Source: Tubulanus polymorphus
Taxonomy: Eukaryota > Nemertea > Palaeonemertea > Tubulaniformes > Tubulanidae
Direction: 5' to 3'
Length of the DNA: 64,000 nt
Assembly (NCBI RefSeq): GCF_964204645.1
Contig: NC_134031.1
Location: 1,426,001 to 1,490,000, forward strand
The translations under genes and the position numbers were made by a program. This document shows, piece by piece, positions 36,920-54,086 of the stretch. Position 1 is the stretch's first letter; the number at the start of each line of letters is the position of its first letter. A model generated the notes under the pieces. The model saw only the letters and a program-made list of their open reading frames with translations. It had not been told where the DNA came from and did not search any database.

Positions 36920-38205
36920 TGTCCAAATACTACCCTAGCGTATAAGCCTATAAAAGCATTAAAATACGACATTTTGACATGTGCGGCGGGTTCGTATTAA
37001 AAAACTGTCAGTTAAAGTTTTTTTTCTATGTTTGCTTCGCTTGACTGAATATCTGTGTCGTTTATTAGCGCGAGGTGAACTGCGCTTCAGTCGCGATTAA
37101 AATCGAGTGCTTAAAAATAAGTTCGTCTCGTAAAATGTGCTGCGGCATGCGAGGTTCATATGTGTCGATTACGTTGCTTGAACTGGTTCAAAATAAGGTT
37201 TCAGTTTTTGATGAACTGAAACATTTTGAAATATAGTAATAGTATTAAACCTGTCGATAAGATGCGCTCAAATTTCAATTCATCAGCCAAGATAGGGTTT
37301 CATTTACGGAAACAAATTTTAACGTCAAAAGAAACCAATGATTAATAAAAAAAAACTGATTTCTTTTTAGTTAAAAACGTTTTACACCAAACATCTTTCG
37401 GTCAGGATATTGACATCATTGTTCGCTTCCAGAAAGCCATATTCATACGAATACAGGAGATTATTATCGCATCATCCGGAATGGTTTAATGTGCCTTTCA
37501 CACAAAACCGTTGTAACATTACGAGTTATTGGTTGGGGGCAGGCTACTTATTTCTATGACCCTCGATTGGATGAAGAGGCGCCTGAACGGCGTCTTATCC
37601 TACATATTCCTCTCACATTTAATCGCACAATGTAAATATGAATATAAAAGACCGGTTTCTCTGATGCATGGAACCTTTTTTTTATATATTCTTAGACGCA
37701 AAAAATGTGGTAAATGATAAACGTCTTTCTGCAGTGACGAATGCACTTAAAGGAAAACGTGATATTTTCGTTTACTTCGTAAAATTCTACGGTTGCAAAT
37801 TTAGCTCGGATTCTTTGATACCATCATGCTGTGCGACTTGACACTAGATATGTATATTTGAGACTTTACGGGGGATCTATCAGAGTTTAATTTTCACTAA
37901 CTCATAATGAAAAAGGGCCTTATTTCTGAAAGTGGCATTACAGGATTCAACCCGAATTCGCGGTATAAGGTATTTTCAACCCAAAAGTCATCAGATTTTC
38001 TGTATATAGTATGTCATTCAATCGGGAAATTTTGCCACATAAAACATTCCAAAAGTTTTCGAAGTAGTTCCGCAATTTTCTTCAGGATAGGAATTTCAGA
38101 TTCTCACGTGGTGCTCTCACAGTGAGGCATGCGAGGCATCCTGGATCCGACCCGAATAGTTTTGGTCTTAACCATGAATTTCTACCGCTACATTTTCTCA
38201 ATACC

Positions 38206-38274
38206 TTTTCTGTTCACTGCACGACGGCTTTTCTGTTCACTGCACGACGGCTTTTCTGTTCACTGCACGGCGGC
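38206..38274. repeat. Three 23-bp direct repeats
   Basis: Three head-to-tail copies of CTGTTCACTGCACGACGGC preceded by TTTT. The third has one base change (CACGGCGG). Confidence 0.9.
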
Positions 38275-38865
38275 TGCTGCATATTCGACGTTTAAACCGA
38301 TGAAACAACACTGCAGCCGTTGGGCAAGTTTCGTAATTGGGCCAACTTTGAACGAGCCGGTGACATCCTGTCGAGACGCCTTTTGATAATGCGACAAGAA
38401 GAGATGTAAAAAGGTTGTAAAAAGAACATCGCATATAAGTATCAGAGATATCGAGCGAGTGGTTGTGTCGGTAAGATGCTCTTCTATCCACAAGTACAGT
38501 GTCACAGAAGAGAGAAGTGCTATGGTAGATCAGAAGGCAGTTTGGATGAGTTGCCCGAGCGTGAACTATATCCATTTTCCAGGAGAGAGAGAGAGAAATA
38601 CTTGGATGATGGTCTAAGTATGCACATCAGACGCGCAGAACTAGTTCTTAAACTTTGTTTTACGAACTATTCACACATGCAGTTTGTTTGAATTACCTTT
38701 GAACCAAAACTAGGGCACAGTGTCTAGTGGTACAGTGCCGTAGCCGTGTAATTAAAGTTTCAACCTTGAAAGTCTGCAATGAAGTCTTGAAACTACAGAT
38801 ATACAAAAGAAATTTGAACGTTTAAGGGGGCGTTGAACGGACGATGATTAGCGTGGGATTGAGAT

Positions 38866-39023
38866 GTCGCCGTAAAGGGGCGCTGATATCGTGCTGACGA
38901 GAGCGGACACGTGATGTGGGTGTCACCGTAAGCAGGCGTTTACATCAAACAGACGACGGTTACGTTAATGTCACCGTAAGGGGGCGCTGATATCGCGCAG
39001 ACGAGAGTGGGTACGTGATGTTA
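38866..39023. repeat. Degenerate tandem repeat, unit about 55-60 bp
   Basis: Three related units of the form CACCGTAAGGGGGCGCTGATATC followed by GACGAGAG and ACGTGATGT. The middle unit is most diverged. Confidence 0.7.
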
Positions 39024-39378
39024 GAGGTCGCTATATTTACACGAGCGATTGAAATATTCAGTTTGACTGTTCGGCGCCGAGAAAACGCATCAAAGGTTCG
39101 CGGTTGTATAAGAGATCAGAAAGACTCGGTAAAATCTTCCCCGGGGGTCGAACGAAAGTGCGTGACGATTTCACAACGATCTACGTGGCGTATGTCACAA
39201 CTTATATCCACTCAGTCGTGACTATTCGCTTCGTAATTTCTTTCAAATCAAAGGAAAGTACGAAGTTCACAGAAACTCCTAAATAGCACCTATCTCTCTC
39301 TCGATTACGCCGGTATGACGGTGTTTGAATTATGAAGTTGTAAAATTCCAAAACTAAATTTTGCAACATTGTCCATGG

Positions 39379-39478
39379 CCCAGTTCCACAGTTCTCAGTT
39401 AAGATTTGATCAAGAATTAACTCATTCCAAATGAGTTAATTTCCATTCAAATTTACCTCTAACTCTGTGGAACTGGAA
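39379..39478. mobile_element. Short TIR element, family B
   Basis: Inverted ends CCAGTTCCACAGTT and AACTCTGTGGAACTGG flank a roughly 70-bp interior that itself contains GAGTTAA / TTAACTC pairs. Partial relatives occur near 3338, 13020, 19330 and 62663. Confidence 0.7.
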
Positions 39479-42400
39479 CCTGAGTTGAATGTCCTCGCAG
39501 AACCAACCGCGTTCTCTTGTCTCTCCGTACATTGACATTTAAAAAACATGTCAGGTGTTTGAGATTGAAATTCGCTAACGCAAGTGAATGATTGAATTTA
39601 ACCAGAACCGGAGCCGACCCACCCGCGACCGAATACCCTCGGCGTATTACTAGAAATTACATACAATGAATTTTGAGTTAGTTCAAACCAATCGGTGACA
39701 TTTCGTGTCATATCTACTACTGCTAAATAAAATTTGCACACGACGAAAAATCCCCCGTGTAAAATACTCATTACCGTGACACAGATGGAATACCTTTTTG
39801 ATAACTAACTAATCGACGGACATCGTTCATTTGGGGTTTAGTTTCACAACTCCGAGTATAGGCGCTAGACATTTTTAACTCGCTACCGCAATCGACAGCT
39901 ACAATCATTCAATTATACTGTCTCTCCTCAACACGGGATGAAGTCGTTCACCGAGGTGAAGTCGTTCACCAAGCGTTGATCATTCACCTAAAAGCCTTGT
40001 TTGAAAAATTCCATCACCGAATTGGGAAAAAATCATCGAAAACTACGGCGCATTCTCTGATATGAAGAAACACTTTCGTTTATTGGTAATAACTGGCACA
40101 CTCGCGGTCATAAACGCGACTTAGAAAATAGAGACGAAATGACAACAAATCACTTCCTAACGATGGCGAGCAATTTCTCGTGAAACTAGCGGCGAATTTT
40201 GTAAATCTAATTGTTCGATTGATATCTGGTCGAGTTGGCGCTGTATACAAATAACCAGATTCTAAAATAGATATATAAACATCGCTGAGTTTATTACATT
40301 CAATTTATAATGATTAAATTAGATATACATTTCTCCAATTCGAACCGAATGTGTTTATTTTTGTTTATTATGTGTGTTTAATGAATGTATGCGATGATTT
40401 GAAGAGCAATAAACAAAATCTTTTAGGTCTTCTAAATATGTGGTGAATTGGAAAACAAAACATTCAGAAGTCGACCAACTACAGAAGTGTCAAGGATGCT
40501 TTCGGTGTAAAATCGAATTCATTATCCTTTTAGTTCGGTTCAAACCATTTTTACAAAATACGTTTAACGTTTTATGAGAATATTTCACCAGTAATTTGTT
40601 ACTTTTAAGTCATTCTGCTGACCTCAATTTGTACCGTCCTCGAGATGTGACATCCTCAATCAAGATAACACATTGAAGAATCTAATTAAACGTATAGTTT
40701 TAGTATCAGGGTAAGACCAGGGTAAAAAGAAGTACTAAGAAGGACTTTTTCGGCAATTTCGACCCCAAAAGGAGGGACTTTTTGACTCAGAAAGAAGTAA
40801 TTTCCAGTAAAATGAGGGCCCATTAGGGAGCATTTTCGCAATACCTTTGCCGGAATACTAGTCATGTTGACCAGTCATATATTTCAGGGTAAATCCATAA
40901 CACTTTCCTGTATATTCAATCTTACTGATAATTGAATTAACAGGCCCGAGTAAAAAACTTCAACAGTCGAATTCGCGACAAAATTACGCGCGACAATACA
41001 TAAAAATCTAATTTGGAAGGACCTTTTTTATCAAAAGGAAGGACTCAGTGTCAAAAAGAAGGACAAAGATGATGTTTGTCCAAACATTCTCCAAAAGAAG
41101 GACAAAGAAGGACTTGGACGGACCGCTGGAAACCCTGTACAATCAAGTACCCTCGGGATACCGGGATACTGCTGGATTCTGACAAAATCGAAGTCCTGTT
41201 CTATTTGAACGACCTTCGTGTTTCGTGTCAATAGCTGTGATGTGATCTTAATTTCAGTGGCACTGGTTTCAGGATGTCTGAAAAACCGTTCCGATTATTT
41301 ACCATAAGTGTTAAATCGTAGCTACGACAAAGATGGATCGGGCGAGTGAATTTCCATTTTCTTCGAATCGCTGTTTCAGATAAACCATTCAAACATACAT
41401 ACATACATATACATAGGAATAATGAACAATGTAAATACACTGTATCGGAATACATTGTGATCTAATGTTTTTCTTGTATTTGGCCGCATCATTAACAACC
41501 TTATATGATTTAGAATAATGTCGCTAGGTTTAATCACTTAGAGATTCAAGGTTTTTTATCTCGTCATTCGACAAATGACACCGATTATTTTTGCGGTGGA
41601 AAACCCGAATAAAACGTCATTCAAATGATAGAATATATACATTTAACGATAGCGTGTTTGGCTTTATTTATCGCCGTATCGCGTATACAATTGCTGTTTA
41701 TTAAATTGAGATCTTTACCGCGGAGATGATCTTTTAAAATTCCTAGAAATAACCGTCGGGATTGATTTCAAACACGCGGGATCTTAGAATTTAAAAATCT
41801 CACAATGATTAATGCACTTGAATGTTTATAAGAACATAGAAATATTTCTTATGGTAACTTTATGGTCAATTTGTGGGATTTTTACGTTTTATTACATCAT
41901 CGCGGATGTGAGTCAACTCTGGGGATCTCACTTGATGATCTAAACAGCAAGAACGAGATATTCAAATATAGAATTCGCATGATATTTTCAATTATTTAGT
42001 TTCGTCAAAAATGAACAAATGGATATCACTAGTGAGTTGGTTAATTGTAAAATTACATTATTATGATATAAAGCCGTTTTCTCAAGGGTTTCATCACAGA
42101 TAATTATATCTATGATGCGCCTTGGATGACGATATCATCGCTGCATATACATGCAATAAAACAAACATATATATCCCGATGCGGGTTCCTCAAAGTGAGA
42201 GATCTTTTCGTCGTGAAATATCCCTCTCAATCTCAAGGTCGTACAGAAAGTGTTAACTATCGATTCTGAAACCGGGAGACAGTCAAAATTTTCAAATTGA
42301 AATGAGTAAAAATAACGGCATAAGATTCTTAATAACGGCATAAGAGTTATTTAGATTTATAAATCTATTTACCACGTCAGCGAATATTTTTCTCTATATT

Positions 42401-43611
42401 CATCCAGTGTTTGCAGACGGGATTTTCTAAGCGTCATATGGATTTATCCACGCAGAAATCAAAACCACATAAACCACAATTTTTAAATGCCATTTATGAA
42501 TAAGCGTTATGTGCATTCGTATTGGCGTGAAGAGATTACTGAAGTGGTTAAGTGTAGATTCAGCCTTGTAACAACCATAGATGAAATTCGTTTTTTAGAG
42601 TCCTCAGTTTTAAATCTGTGACTAAACATGAGAAATATACACCCCGCAAGTTCCACCGGGTGGAAATGAAAACCTGAATGAAGCTAGTTTCGTATGTAGA
42701 TTTAGACTCGTATCACACAACGATTGAATAAACGAAAATGAACTAATTCTGACGGCGTGTCTCAATCAACGGGAATCAACATCATCCACGACACCGATAT
42801 CAGAATCTTAGATTCTCCTCATTCAAGTAATCACGTTGACAGTCGAAGATAAGGTCAGACCGTGATGATGACCGTAATGATCACGTGCGCATTACCATAG
42901 CAAAGTGACCACAGCGCATTAATGATCAGAATGACCATGGAGGTAAATAAAAGACCAAAGCCTCAGCTGAAACGATGATGGGCAGCGATTGAGTGAAAAA
43001 TTACGACCATAACGGTGATGTACAGGTGACAGTGCTCACTGAATCTCTCACCAATACAAGTGATAAAACTGAAACTAATTTGTAAGAAGCGCTTTCAGGG
43101 ACGTTAGGATACAATTCCCATATTGTATCTATCGGTCTATAGATCGGTCAAATTATCAAAGTCTGAAGCTTATTATCGATAGCAATAAAGTCTAGCAATT
43201 CACCGGGTTAACAAGACATTGATTAGGAATACATTGAATATGATCTTGTTTCCGACATGGTAACCGCGTCCAGATGACCTTGAGAATATCAGCAGACTAT
43301 CTTTACTAGCAGACTAGTGGGGGATAAGATCTAACTTCATCCCTCGACACCGACTTCAAAAACAGCAACATCGAGTGTAGAAATCCATTACTTAAAAGAT
43401 CGGCTTTCGCTGTCGCTGCGTCGGATTTTTCCAAAATGAAAGTGGTGTTTAAAAAACAGTAAAATGGTTTTCTCAATGTATATACATGTCATCAGTTCAG
43501 GATGCGACGATCGCCATTTTTCAAATTTTTAAAGGGAAGAAAAACCTAATTGTTAATTCTGTAGTTGAAAAATATCTGTTCATTAATCGCTCTGCCTGTG
43601 CCCTGCGGGTT

Positions 43612-43802
43612 GTGATTGGTCTAGAACTGGTCACATGATGTAAACAAACAGGTCACACCTAGGATTGCCATAGTTGACTGACCCTAGGATTTTGATTGGT
43701 CCAACGCTGTCACCTGTAATCAAAAGGCCACACCATGGGCTTATCATGGCTGACTTAATCTAGCGTTGCGATTGGTCGAGAGATGCCACCTGATGTAAAC
43801 AT
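43612..43802. promoter_or_regulatory. Triplicated module with inverted CCAAT boxes
   Basis: GATTGGTC (CCAAT on the minus strand) recurs at 43614, 43694 and 43770, spaced 80 and 76 bp. Units share a GTCACxTGATG core, and two carry GATGTAAACA, a forkhead-like site. It could be a tandemly repeated regulatory block or a decayed repeat. Confidence 0.4.
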
Positions 43803-44457
43803 ACGTATGATGTCATTCATTTTGAAATTGTGAAGAGATCTTAACAAAAATAATTCAGGACTCCTTTTTAAAGTTGAAACAATGATAAGACCGCGGTTGA
43901 TGTACGATTTGTTTTCTTCAAATCTGAGGATTTTTATCGTCGATGTTGAATGTAGAGTCGTTCGCGTAAATGTGGTTCGGGTTTTGTGACACAAACGAGC
44001 GATTGTTCGTCGCAATATTCCATTTTTCACAATCTAACGAGCGGAAAATAAAACGCAATGCGTTCAGAATCGGATACTAGACCGTGGCGACCGGTGAGAA
44101 CAAAACACAACGTATTGAATTTCGTTTGTATCGAATCCTCAGCGGGTAACACTAATCCAGGGACATTGTTCTGCTATTGGACTGTTTCAGAACGTATGGG
44201 AATCGTTGACACAGCGACATTCAATACACTTCCACATCTGACGATACGTTCATTTCTCGTGTTCCATCGACAAAAAGGAGAACAACACATTTTGCGGGAT
44301 GAATCTTAATCATGAAATTACTATTCATTTCACAGTATCAATGCTTACTTGATTAAGATCCAGGTTTAAAAATATCCGATAAAATGGCCCATTCATAATG
44401 ACATGGAATCATCATTCAAACTGCTTATTATGTAGAATAAATTAAACGCTGTTATTC

Positions 44458-45216
44458 AACTCAATACAGTCATTCTCAACTCATGCCTACATCTCAAATC
44501 TATGACTCAATGCTGTCAATCTCAACTCATTCCTATATCTCAAATCTTTGACTCAATACTGTCAATCTCAACTCATTCCTATATCTCAAATCTTTGACTC
44601 AATGCTGTCAATCTCAACTCATTCCTATATCTCAAATCTTTGACTCAATACTGTCAATCTCAACTCATTCCTATATCTCAAATCTTTGACTCAATGCTGT
44701 CAATCTCAACTCATTCCTATATCTCAAATCTTTAACTCGATGCTGTCAATCTCAACTCATTCCTACATCTCAAATCTTTAACTCGATACTGTCAATCTCA
44801 ACTCATTCCTACATCTCAAATCTTTAACTCGATGTTGTCAATCTCAACTCATTCCTACATCTCAAATCTTTAACTTAATACTGTCATTCTCAACTCATTC
44901 CTTCATCTCAAATCTTTGACTCAATACTGTCATTCTCAAATCTTTATCATATCTCAAATCTTTATATATCTATATCTCAAATCTTTAATACTGTCATTCT
45001 CAACTCATATCTCAAATCTTTATATATCTATATCTCAAATCTTTAATACTGTCATTCTCAACTCATATCTCAAATCTTTATATATCTATATCTCAAATCT
45101 TTAACTCAATACTGTCATTCTCAACTCATTCCTATATCTCAAATCTTTAACTCGAAACTGTCATTCTCAACTCATTCCTGTAACTCAAATCTATGACTCA
45201 ATACTGTCAATACGAC
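44458..45216. repeat. 46-bp minisatellite, about 16 copies
   Basis: Head-to-tail copies of a unit reading CTCAATACTGTCAATCTCAA then CTCATTCCTATATCTCAAAT and CTTTGA. Variation among copies is mainly T/C and A/G changes. Near 44935-45100 the unit is rearranged, with inserted TATATCTATAT. Confidence 0.95.
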
Positions 45217-46266
45217 TGAGATATCAATCATTCCTACATCTCTTAATTTCAGCCTTAATTTCTTTACTTTTCTTAATACGTACGTATAGTACATATGAAG
45301 CATAATCAAAAAATAGTCGAGCGGTTTCGAAAAGCAATCACCAGGAAATTATCTCGACATGAAATTTCTGCCAATTTCCGTTTGGTCCGCGTGGAAACTT
45401 CCACACTCGATAGCGCAGCCTCCACCGCCGGGTTACATCGCGCTATTTAAGTTACATTTTCTCGTAACCCGAAGAAAGCGTACGCACTTCCGGTTTTATT
45501 GACATCCGCTTTAATGATGCCGATTTAAAATAGAAATGCCCGAAAAACTCCGCAGGCAATGTTTTACATCCCTTCCTCGCATTACCGTGACCAGAATAGC
45601 CGTTAAATTGTTCACCTTCCCACCGAGGGAACGTGACATTGAAAAGTCTAGACGCCGCGAAAATGAACTTTTCCGCGATACTTTTGAATCGTCATACCGT
45701 ATAACAAAGCTTGATATGCCACAAGGGAAATTAATGTCAACTTCATGCACTTCAAACCGCACAGATTAACAGCGTGCTACAACATGACTATCATTGTTCG
45801 CATTATTTCCAAGATAAAGCGAATCAAATAAAGAGAAGAAATACATTTGCTGCTGTAAATTTTGTATTCGGTGTGTCTTATATATTAGTTAGTTTCGGCT
45901 GAATGAAAATGAATGTACACGATTCATAACAACGCATCATTCCAAATAATTCGAGGAAACACTCTGAGTCCGTATTGAAACGCTGCGATGAAAATCCCAC
46001 ATGACCCCTATTTCTTTTCTGGGATTTTACTGTATTACGGCTATATCATTCCAAATAAACTACACTGGAATTATTTTTTGTACGACCAGAGTTAATTAGG
46101 GGTGTTTACGGGCTAGTTTACTCAGGGGAAGTTGTTCGGTTGTGTGTATAAACAATTTTTTCTCATGTTTTCAATATGTCGCCGTCGCAGAGAAATCTTG
46201 GACGGGTTTTTCACACACTATTATTTTCCGCGTATCATAGAGCGAGAGAGAGTGAGAGAGATAATC
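45217..46266. other. Intergenic, nothing clear
   Basis: An open frame at 45536-45769 is GC-richer than its surroundings, but both strands are open and no splice or domain signal supports it. Confidence 0.3.
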
Positions 46267-46420
46267 ATGGTGATTAGGAGAGACTGCGTTCGGAAATTCA
46301 TCCGTAGTATCGCAGACGAATTGCTCGAGCTTATGGCTATCAATTTGCTGACCCCCGACGTACGTTACGTCAACATTATCTGTCAAGCACATCGTTCGCT
46401 TTTGTCCTTTTTGACGCGTC
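46267..46420 (+). CDS. Possible CARD-like (death-fold) exon
   Basis: From ATG 46267 the frame reads IRRDCVRKFIRSIADELLEL, then MAINLLTPD, VRYVNIICQAH and RSLLSFLTRR. The pattern resembles helices 1-4 of a caspase-recruitment domain (RxxLVxxI...ELLxxL...xLLTxD...LLxxL). A donor-like GTAAAA at 46421 would end the exon before the usual C-terminal helices; without splicing the frame stops at 46434. Another possible donor, GAC|GTACGT, lies after LTPD. No neighbouring exon was found, so this may be a fragment, a relic or chance. The TNF ligand 31 kb away is not evidence of linkage. Confidence 0.3.
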
Positions 46421-49955
<3,535 letters not shown>

Positions 49956-50033
49956 ATCGTCATCAAAAGCCAGAGATCCACAAATGAAGCCGAACAATAC
50001 TAAAACAACAATTGTCGTCGATTTCGAATCCAT
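49956..50033 (-). CDS. Signal-peptide first exon of a secreted protein or peptide precursor
   Basis: On the minus strand, ATG at 50033 opens 26 codons: a short polar start (MDSKSTT), a hydrophobic core (IVVLVLFGFICGSLA), a likely cleavage after Ala22, then FDDD. The exon ends at an excellent donor, GAT|GTGAGT, in phase 0. A TATAAGAG sequence lies about 210 nt upstream on the minus strand (about 50240). The only downstream minus-strand exon I found with a phase-0 acceptor and secreted-peptide content is the neuropeptide exon at 18285-18464, 31.5 kb away. Joined, they would give an 85-residue precursor of normal layout. The link is inference; the signal peptide itself is clear. Confidence 0.65.
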
Positions 50034-53000
50034 TTTTAAATATTGTCGGTTGCGATTGAGTTTGTTTTTCTTTCTTAATTCACCACGTGAATACTTTCTT
50101 ATTTCTTCTTCTTCGTCTTCTTCAACCGAAAAGTTAACGCAGTTTTTTTTTTGTCTCTAGTTTTATAGATTTGTTCCCGTTGTGTAAGCGATTACACTAT
50201 TGCCCTTGTTATCTCGCTGTTTCTCCGGTCCTTTCTCTTATACCTGGTTCTCTCTTTTGAGTCGCGCTCGAAGTTTCGGTGTTTTTCGCGAAGTTTGCGG
50301 CCACGATCACAATCGAATGGTATTTATGAGGGAATGTCGCGAGTGTTGAAGAGTACGGTGTTACTGGTAAGCGTTAGGTTGCGTAGGCATTAGAACTGCG
50401 CGCGCACTGTGCGGACGCCTGGTACAGAATCACTAAACCTTTCAACTCTTCACTTCTCAACCCCACCCACCATAAAACAAATTTAGAAATGATTTTTAAT
50501 TTCATCTTATTCAAATTTCATCGACAATCATTTCTTTATGCAAACATTGGAAATTTGAGATAAGTTTTGATGAAAATTGGTATTGCAATCAAGAACCGTT
50601 TGGTGTCAAGAGTTACGATTCTTTCCATCATTGAACTGATTTTCCATTTTTTGAAGATTTAAATTTAGCCCTAGAATCAAATCTAAACCAAAAACTGTGA
50701 ATCCGGTTCGTAGTTTGATTTTTAATATTCCGCTCACATTTTTATCGTGTAACTTGACTTTACGTAAATTCATTCTCTTTAGACATATCATTGAGATTGT
50801 TTTCCTTCATTTCAACGTCATTGACAGTGACGTCACGATCTTCTGCAGCGCCCGTGACAAACGTTCTTTATTCGGGATAAACGGTTGTTATTCTAACAGC
50901 CCTAAAAAACCTCTGTAACAAATTCCTTTACGAGTTGCTGAAAATATAACTAGATTTGTAGACTATTAGCCATAAGTTATCACGCACACAAAAAAAACGA
51001 TTTTTGAGTACGAATACAAGAGGATAATGATACACTGACGCAATACCTTCATGGAAATAACTTTCCAGTCACATCAGCACCCACACTTATCAATAAATCA
51101 CTCTTCTATTTAGAGAGCTTTTGTGATTAGACACTATTTTTCTGTACGTCTTTTCACTATTACATTCATGGTAATAAATTAATTGATATCAATACAGGAA
51201 TAATCATAGATCATTATTATTATGTTATCATGTTGCATTCGGCGATTCATTTATTTCAGACGTAAATATGACTCCGAAGATTTAGGGTACATTTGACCTT
51301 TAACATCTCGGATCAACCATCAACAGAATTATAGATTCTAAATTTGATGACGCTTATATCGCATGTGTATTTGGATTATGTGAGAGTCGAACACCTTATT
51401 TAAACCGATTTGTAGCCCGAAACCTTAATGGATCTTATCACGACCAATGTTTCGAGTTTTCATAGATCTAAATCAGTAAAATCTGGATAAAAGTGGTACA
51501 TTTACGGGGATACCGTTTATTCATAATGAATGGACCTTTAAGTAGGGTATTTTGTTTTGCAGGAGTCCGGACAATGATTAGGATGTTGATTAATTAGTGA
51601 AACTCATCTTATGTTGACAGTAAAATGACACACCCCAGATTGAGATGTGCAGTCTATTATTGTTCCTGGCCGCTTTCGCCTAGAATACTAGTATACTATT
51701 TCAGTTTTGTAATCGAGTTTTGTACAGAAATTGAAATATTGATTTTATATCCAATTTCGCCCCACCTAAGACGTTACGCAGTTTAAATTAGTTTATTCTG
51801 CGTTTGACTCGCAATTTTAGACCGAACGTGTCAAACAGAGTGATCGTGTTATGTAAGAATTTGACTTTGAATTGATATTCCAGAATTTCCGATACATTTT
51901 CTCTTTAACCTTTGTTTTTTGCATAACTAAATTACTTCGCTCCGATAAATAAAACATTTTATACAATGTTTTCGTCGGAATCGCTGTACGATAAACGACA
52001 GGTAGCGGGGATCAAACAGAATGTACTTTGAGTATTCGTCACGACATGGCTGAACGGAAATTTGACTCTATCTACTGTTTCTAAAACGTTTGGAGAACCT
52101 CCTAATAACGAGGTAAAACTACGCAATGAATCGTGAGAGGCGGTTGAAATATAAATCCCACAATCCCGAGATCAAAAAGTTATTACAAAATTTTCGAAAC
52201 TTTATAATTCATTGAAAACCCGAATTGCCGGTTTTACGCTAAAAACCATTATCAAGGAATTTTTGATCTCGTGATTGTGGAGAACCTCCTGTTTCATTCC
52301 CGGCAGGTGTCGCTGGTGGGTTTGTAAAAGGGACAGCGAATCAATCGAATAAATAAAAGGGGCAACGTCTGAATCGAGATAAAAAGATATTCACAATAAG
52401 TCAATTTCAATTCTATTGAGTCTGATAAACCGAGAATTGTTGACAGAATTCGATGCAGAGTTTTTGGAACTGAAAATAAACCCAATTTTTATACATCGTT
52501 AATACTATAATGAGACATGTTACATCTGAAATATTCCTAGGATATCGCGAACTAATTTGAGATGAACTTGCCGTATACAGGGAGTACACGTACCAGGGCG
52601 CCTTGAAGAACGACTGTAGTGCTGGTTTTTTGTTCGGTATTCACCTCTTTATTTTCTATTGTATAGTCATAGGCGATTAATCTTTACGGTACATGCCGTG
52701 AAAATCTGTAAAGGGCTTATGGTATTATCCGACACTTCCTGCAGCTACGTTTTCGCGTAGATCTAACGACTTAAACTGTTACTGGCTGTAAATAGACCCA
52801 AAATGCGCTTTGATCTTAGTAATATCTCAGTCCGCGGATAGGTATTCGAGAGCAGAGACCTAGCAAATCATTCATGAATAATATATTGTTAATGAAAAAA
52901 AAAAACATGCAATTTATTGGTTACAAAAATTCAAGTTGCATCATTATTCACAAATTGTATTGGTCAGCTGGTATCGGTCTTGCCATTATGATAGGTATAT

Positions 53001-54086
53001 CGCGTTGCTTATGAGGATGGCTCCGAAAGCCCAACGCACACCACGATCGAAACAGGAGACAGAAACGTGTTTCCGAGGGTTTCCCCGAGTCGCATGCTTT
53101 GGACATTGAAATGAATATCTTCATATTACGTGGAAATTTAACCTCAAAATTTTACACGTGTCATTGAAACGGTAAATGAAAACTTTCTAATAAGTAAATC
53201 AAATCCTTCATTTGACGATATGATATTGGCTTTCCTGCAGTTGTTATTCTAATTTTACCACTTATTTCCGCCAATTCTTATTGTCATTTTACGACCGCAC
53301 GTCAAACATATTTGATGTTTGGCATTGAGTGTAACATTCCCGGGTGAATGCGAATAAAATATTCGGTGACCATCGTTTTCGCGTTGACTCATTTAACGAT
53401 GTTTAACACAAACACTCGGTGTAGCGGTAATATCGTCATATACGTTAATTGTGATTACAAAGGTATTGCAAATTACGTGTTGAGTGTGATCGCTGGAGGG
53501 TATAAAACTCATATACACACTCCCCACACGCCCCACACGCCCACTAATAAATCACCTTCCACTAAAAGCTGATTCCATTCTTGATGTTATTGCGATGACT
53601 TTTATTGGCACTGGCGATGATCAAAATGGACCGAAATGAGAATTTAAACAATTCTATTGTCTCACACAGACGGCTGATCGAATTGATTCCATCGCTGCAT
53701 CGTTCGGATTAGTTTATAACTAGTATCGCAGACTGATTTAACGCCTGTCTAGCAGTACCATATAATACCCTTAAACCATATAGTCCTATCCATACCCCTA
53801 AACCGTACACCCTTCCGCTGGTTACATGTACATCACCGGTCATTTCTTTGTCTCTCGTTGATTTTTAAGATAAGCGTATATGTGAAAGGAACGTATTCTA
53901 TCTTTAGTTTTGACACACTGCTTCTATTTCAGATCCTGTGAGTTTATATGCTTTGTTACTTGTTTTTCTGGTCATTCCACCTGATGATGGCTGTTAGTCA
54001 ACAGCCGAAACGTTGTGGTTTCATAATGATAAATTTGATCGTATAATTTTGAATTCGAAGTGTGGGATTTCTTCATTTATCTACAG
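50034..54086. other. Intergenic
   Basis: Includes the presumed 5' UTR and promoter of the exon at 49956-50033. A frame at 53348 starts with a hydrophobic, signal-like segment (MRIKYSVTIVFALTHLTMF) but has no convincing continuation. A CTGATGA-hairpin-GAAAC motif lies at 53981-54010. Confidence 0.35.

Larger units (their letters stand above)
36920..44457. other. Gene-poor region with tandem repeats
   Basis: No gene I can defend. It contains a 23-bp triplicate (38206-38274), degenerate tandem units (38866-39023), an inverted-repeat element (39379-39478) and a triplicated CCAAT-type module (43612-43802). An ATG at 44058 followed by a donor (CCG|GTGAGA) could be a tiny first exon (MRSESDTRPWRP), but nothing else supports it. 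Confidence 0.3.

Noticed and set aside
45511-45769. Overlapping open frames on both strands
   Set aside because: Both strands are open over the same stretch and neither shows a recognisable product.
53981-54030. A complete hammerhead ribozyme
   Set aside because: The core order is present, but I cannot find pairing for stem I or a convincing stem III, so only the motif recurrence is reported.
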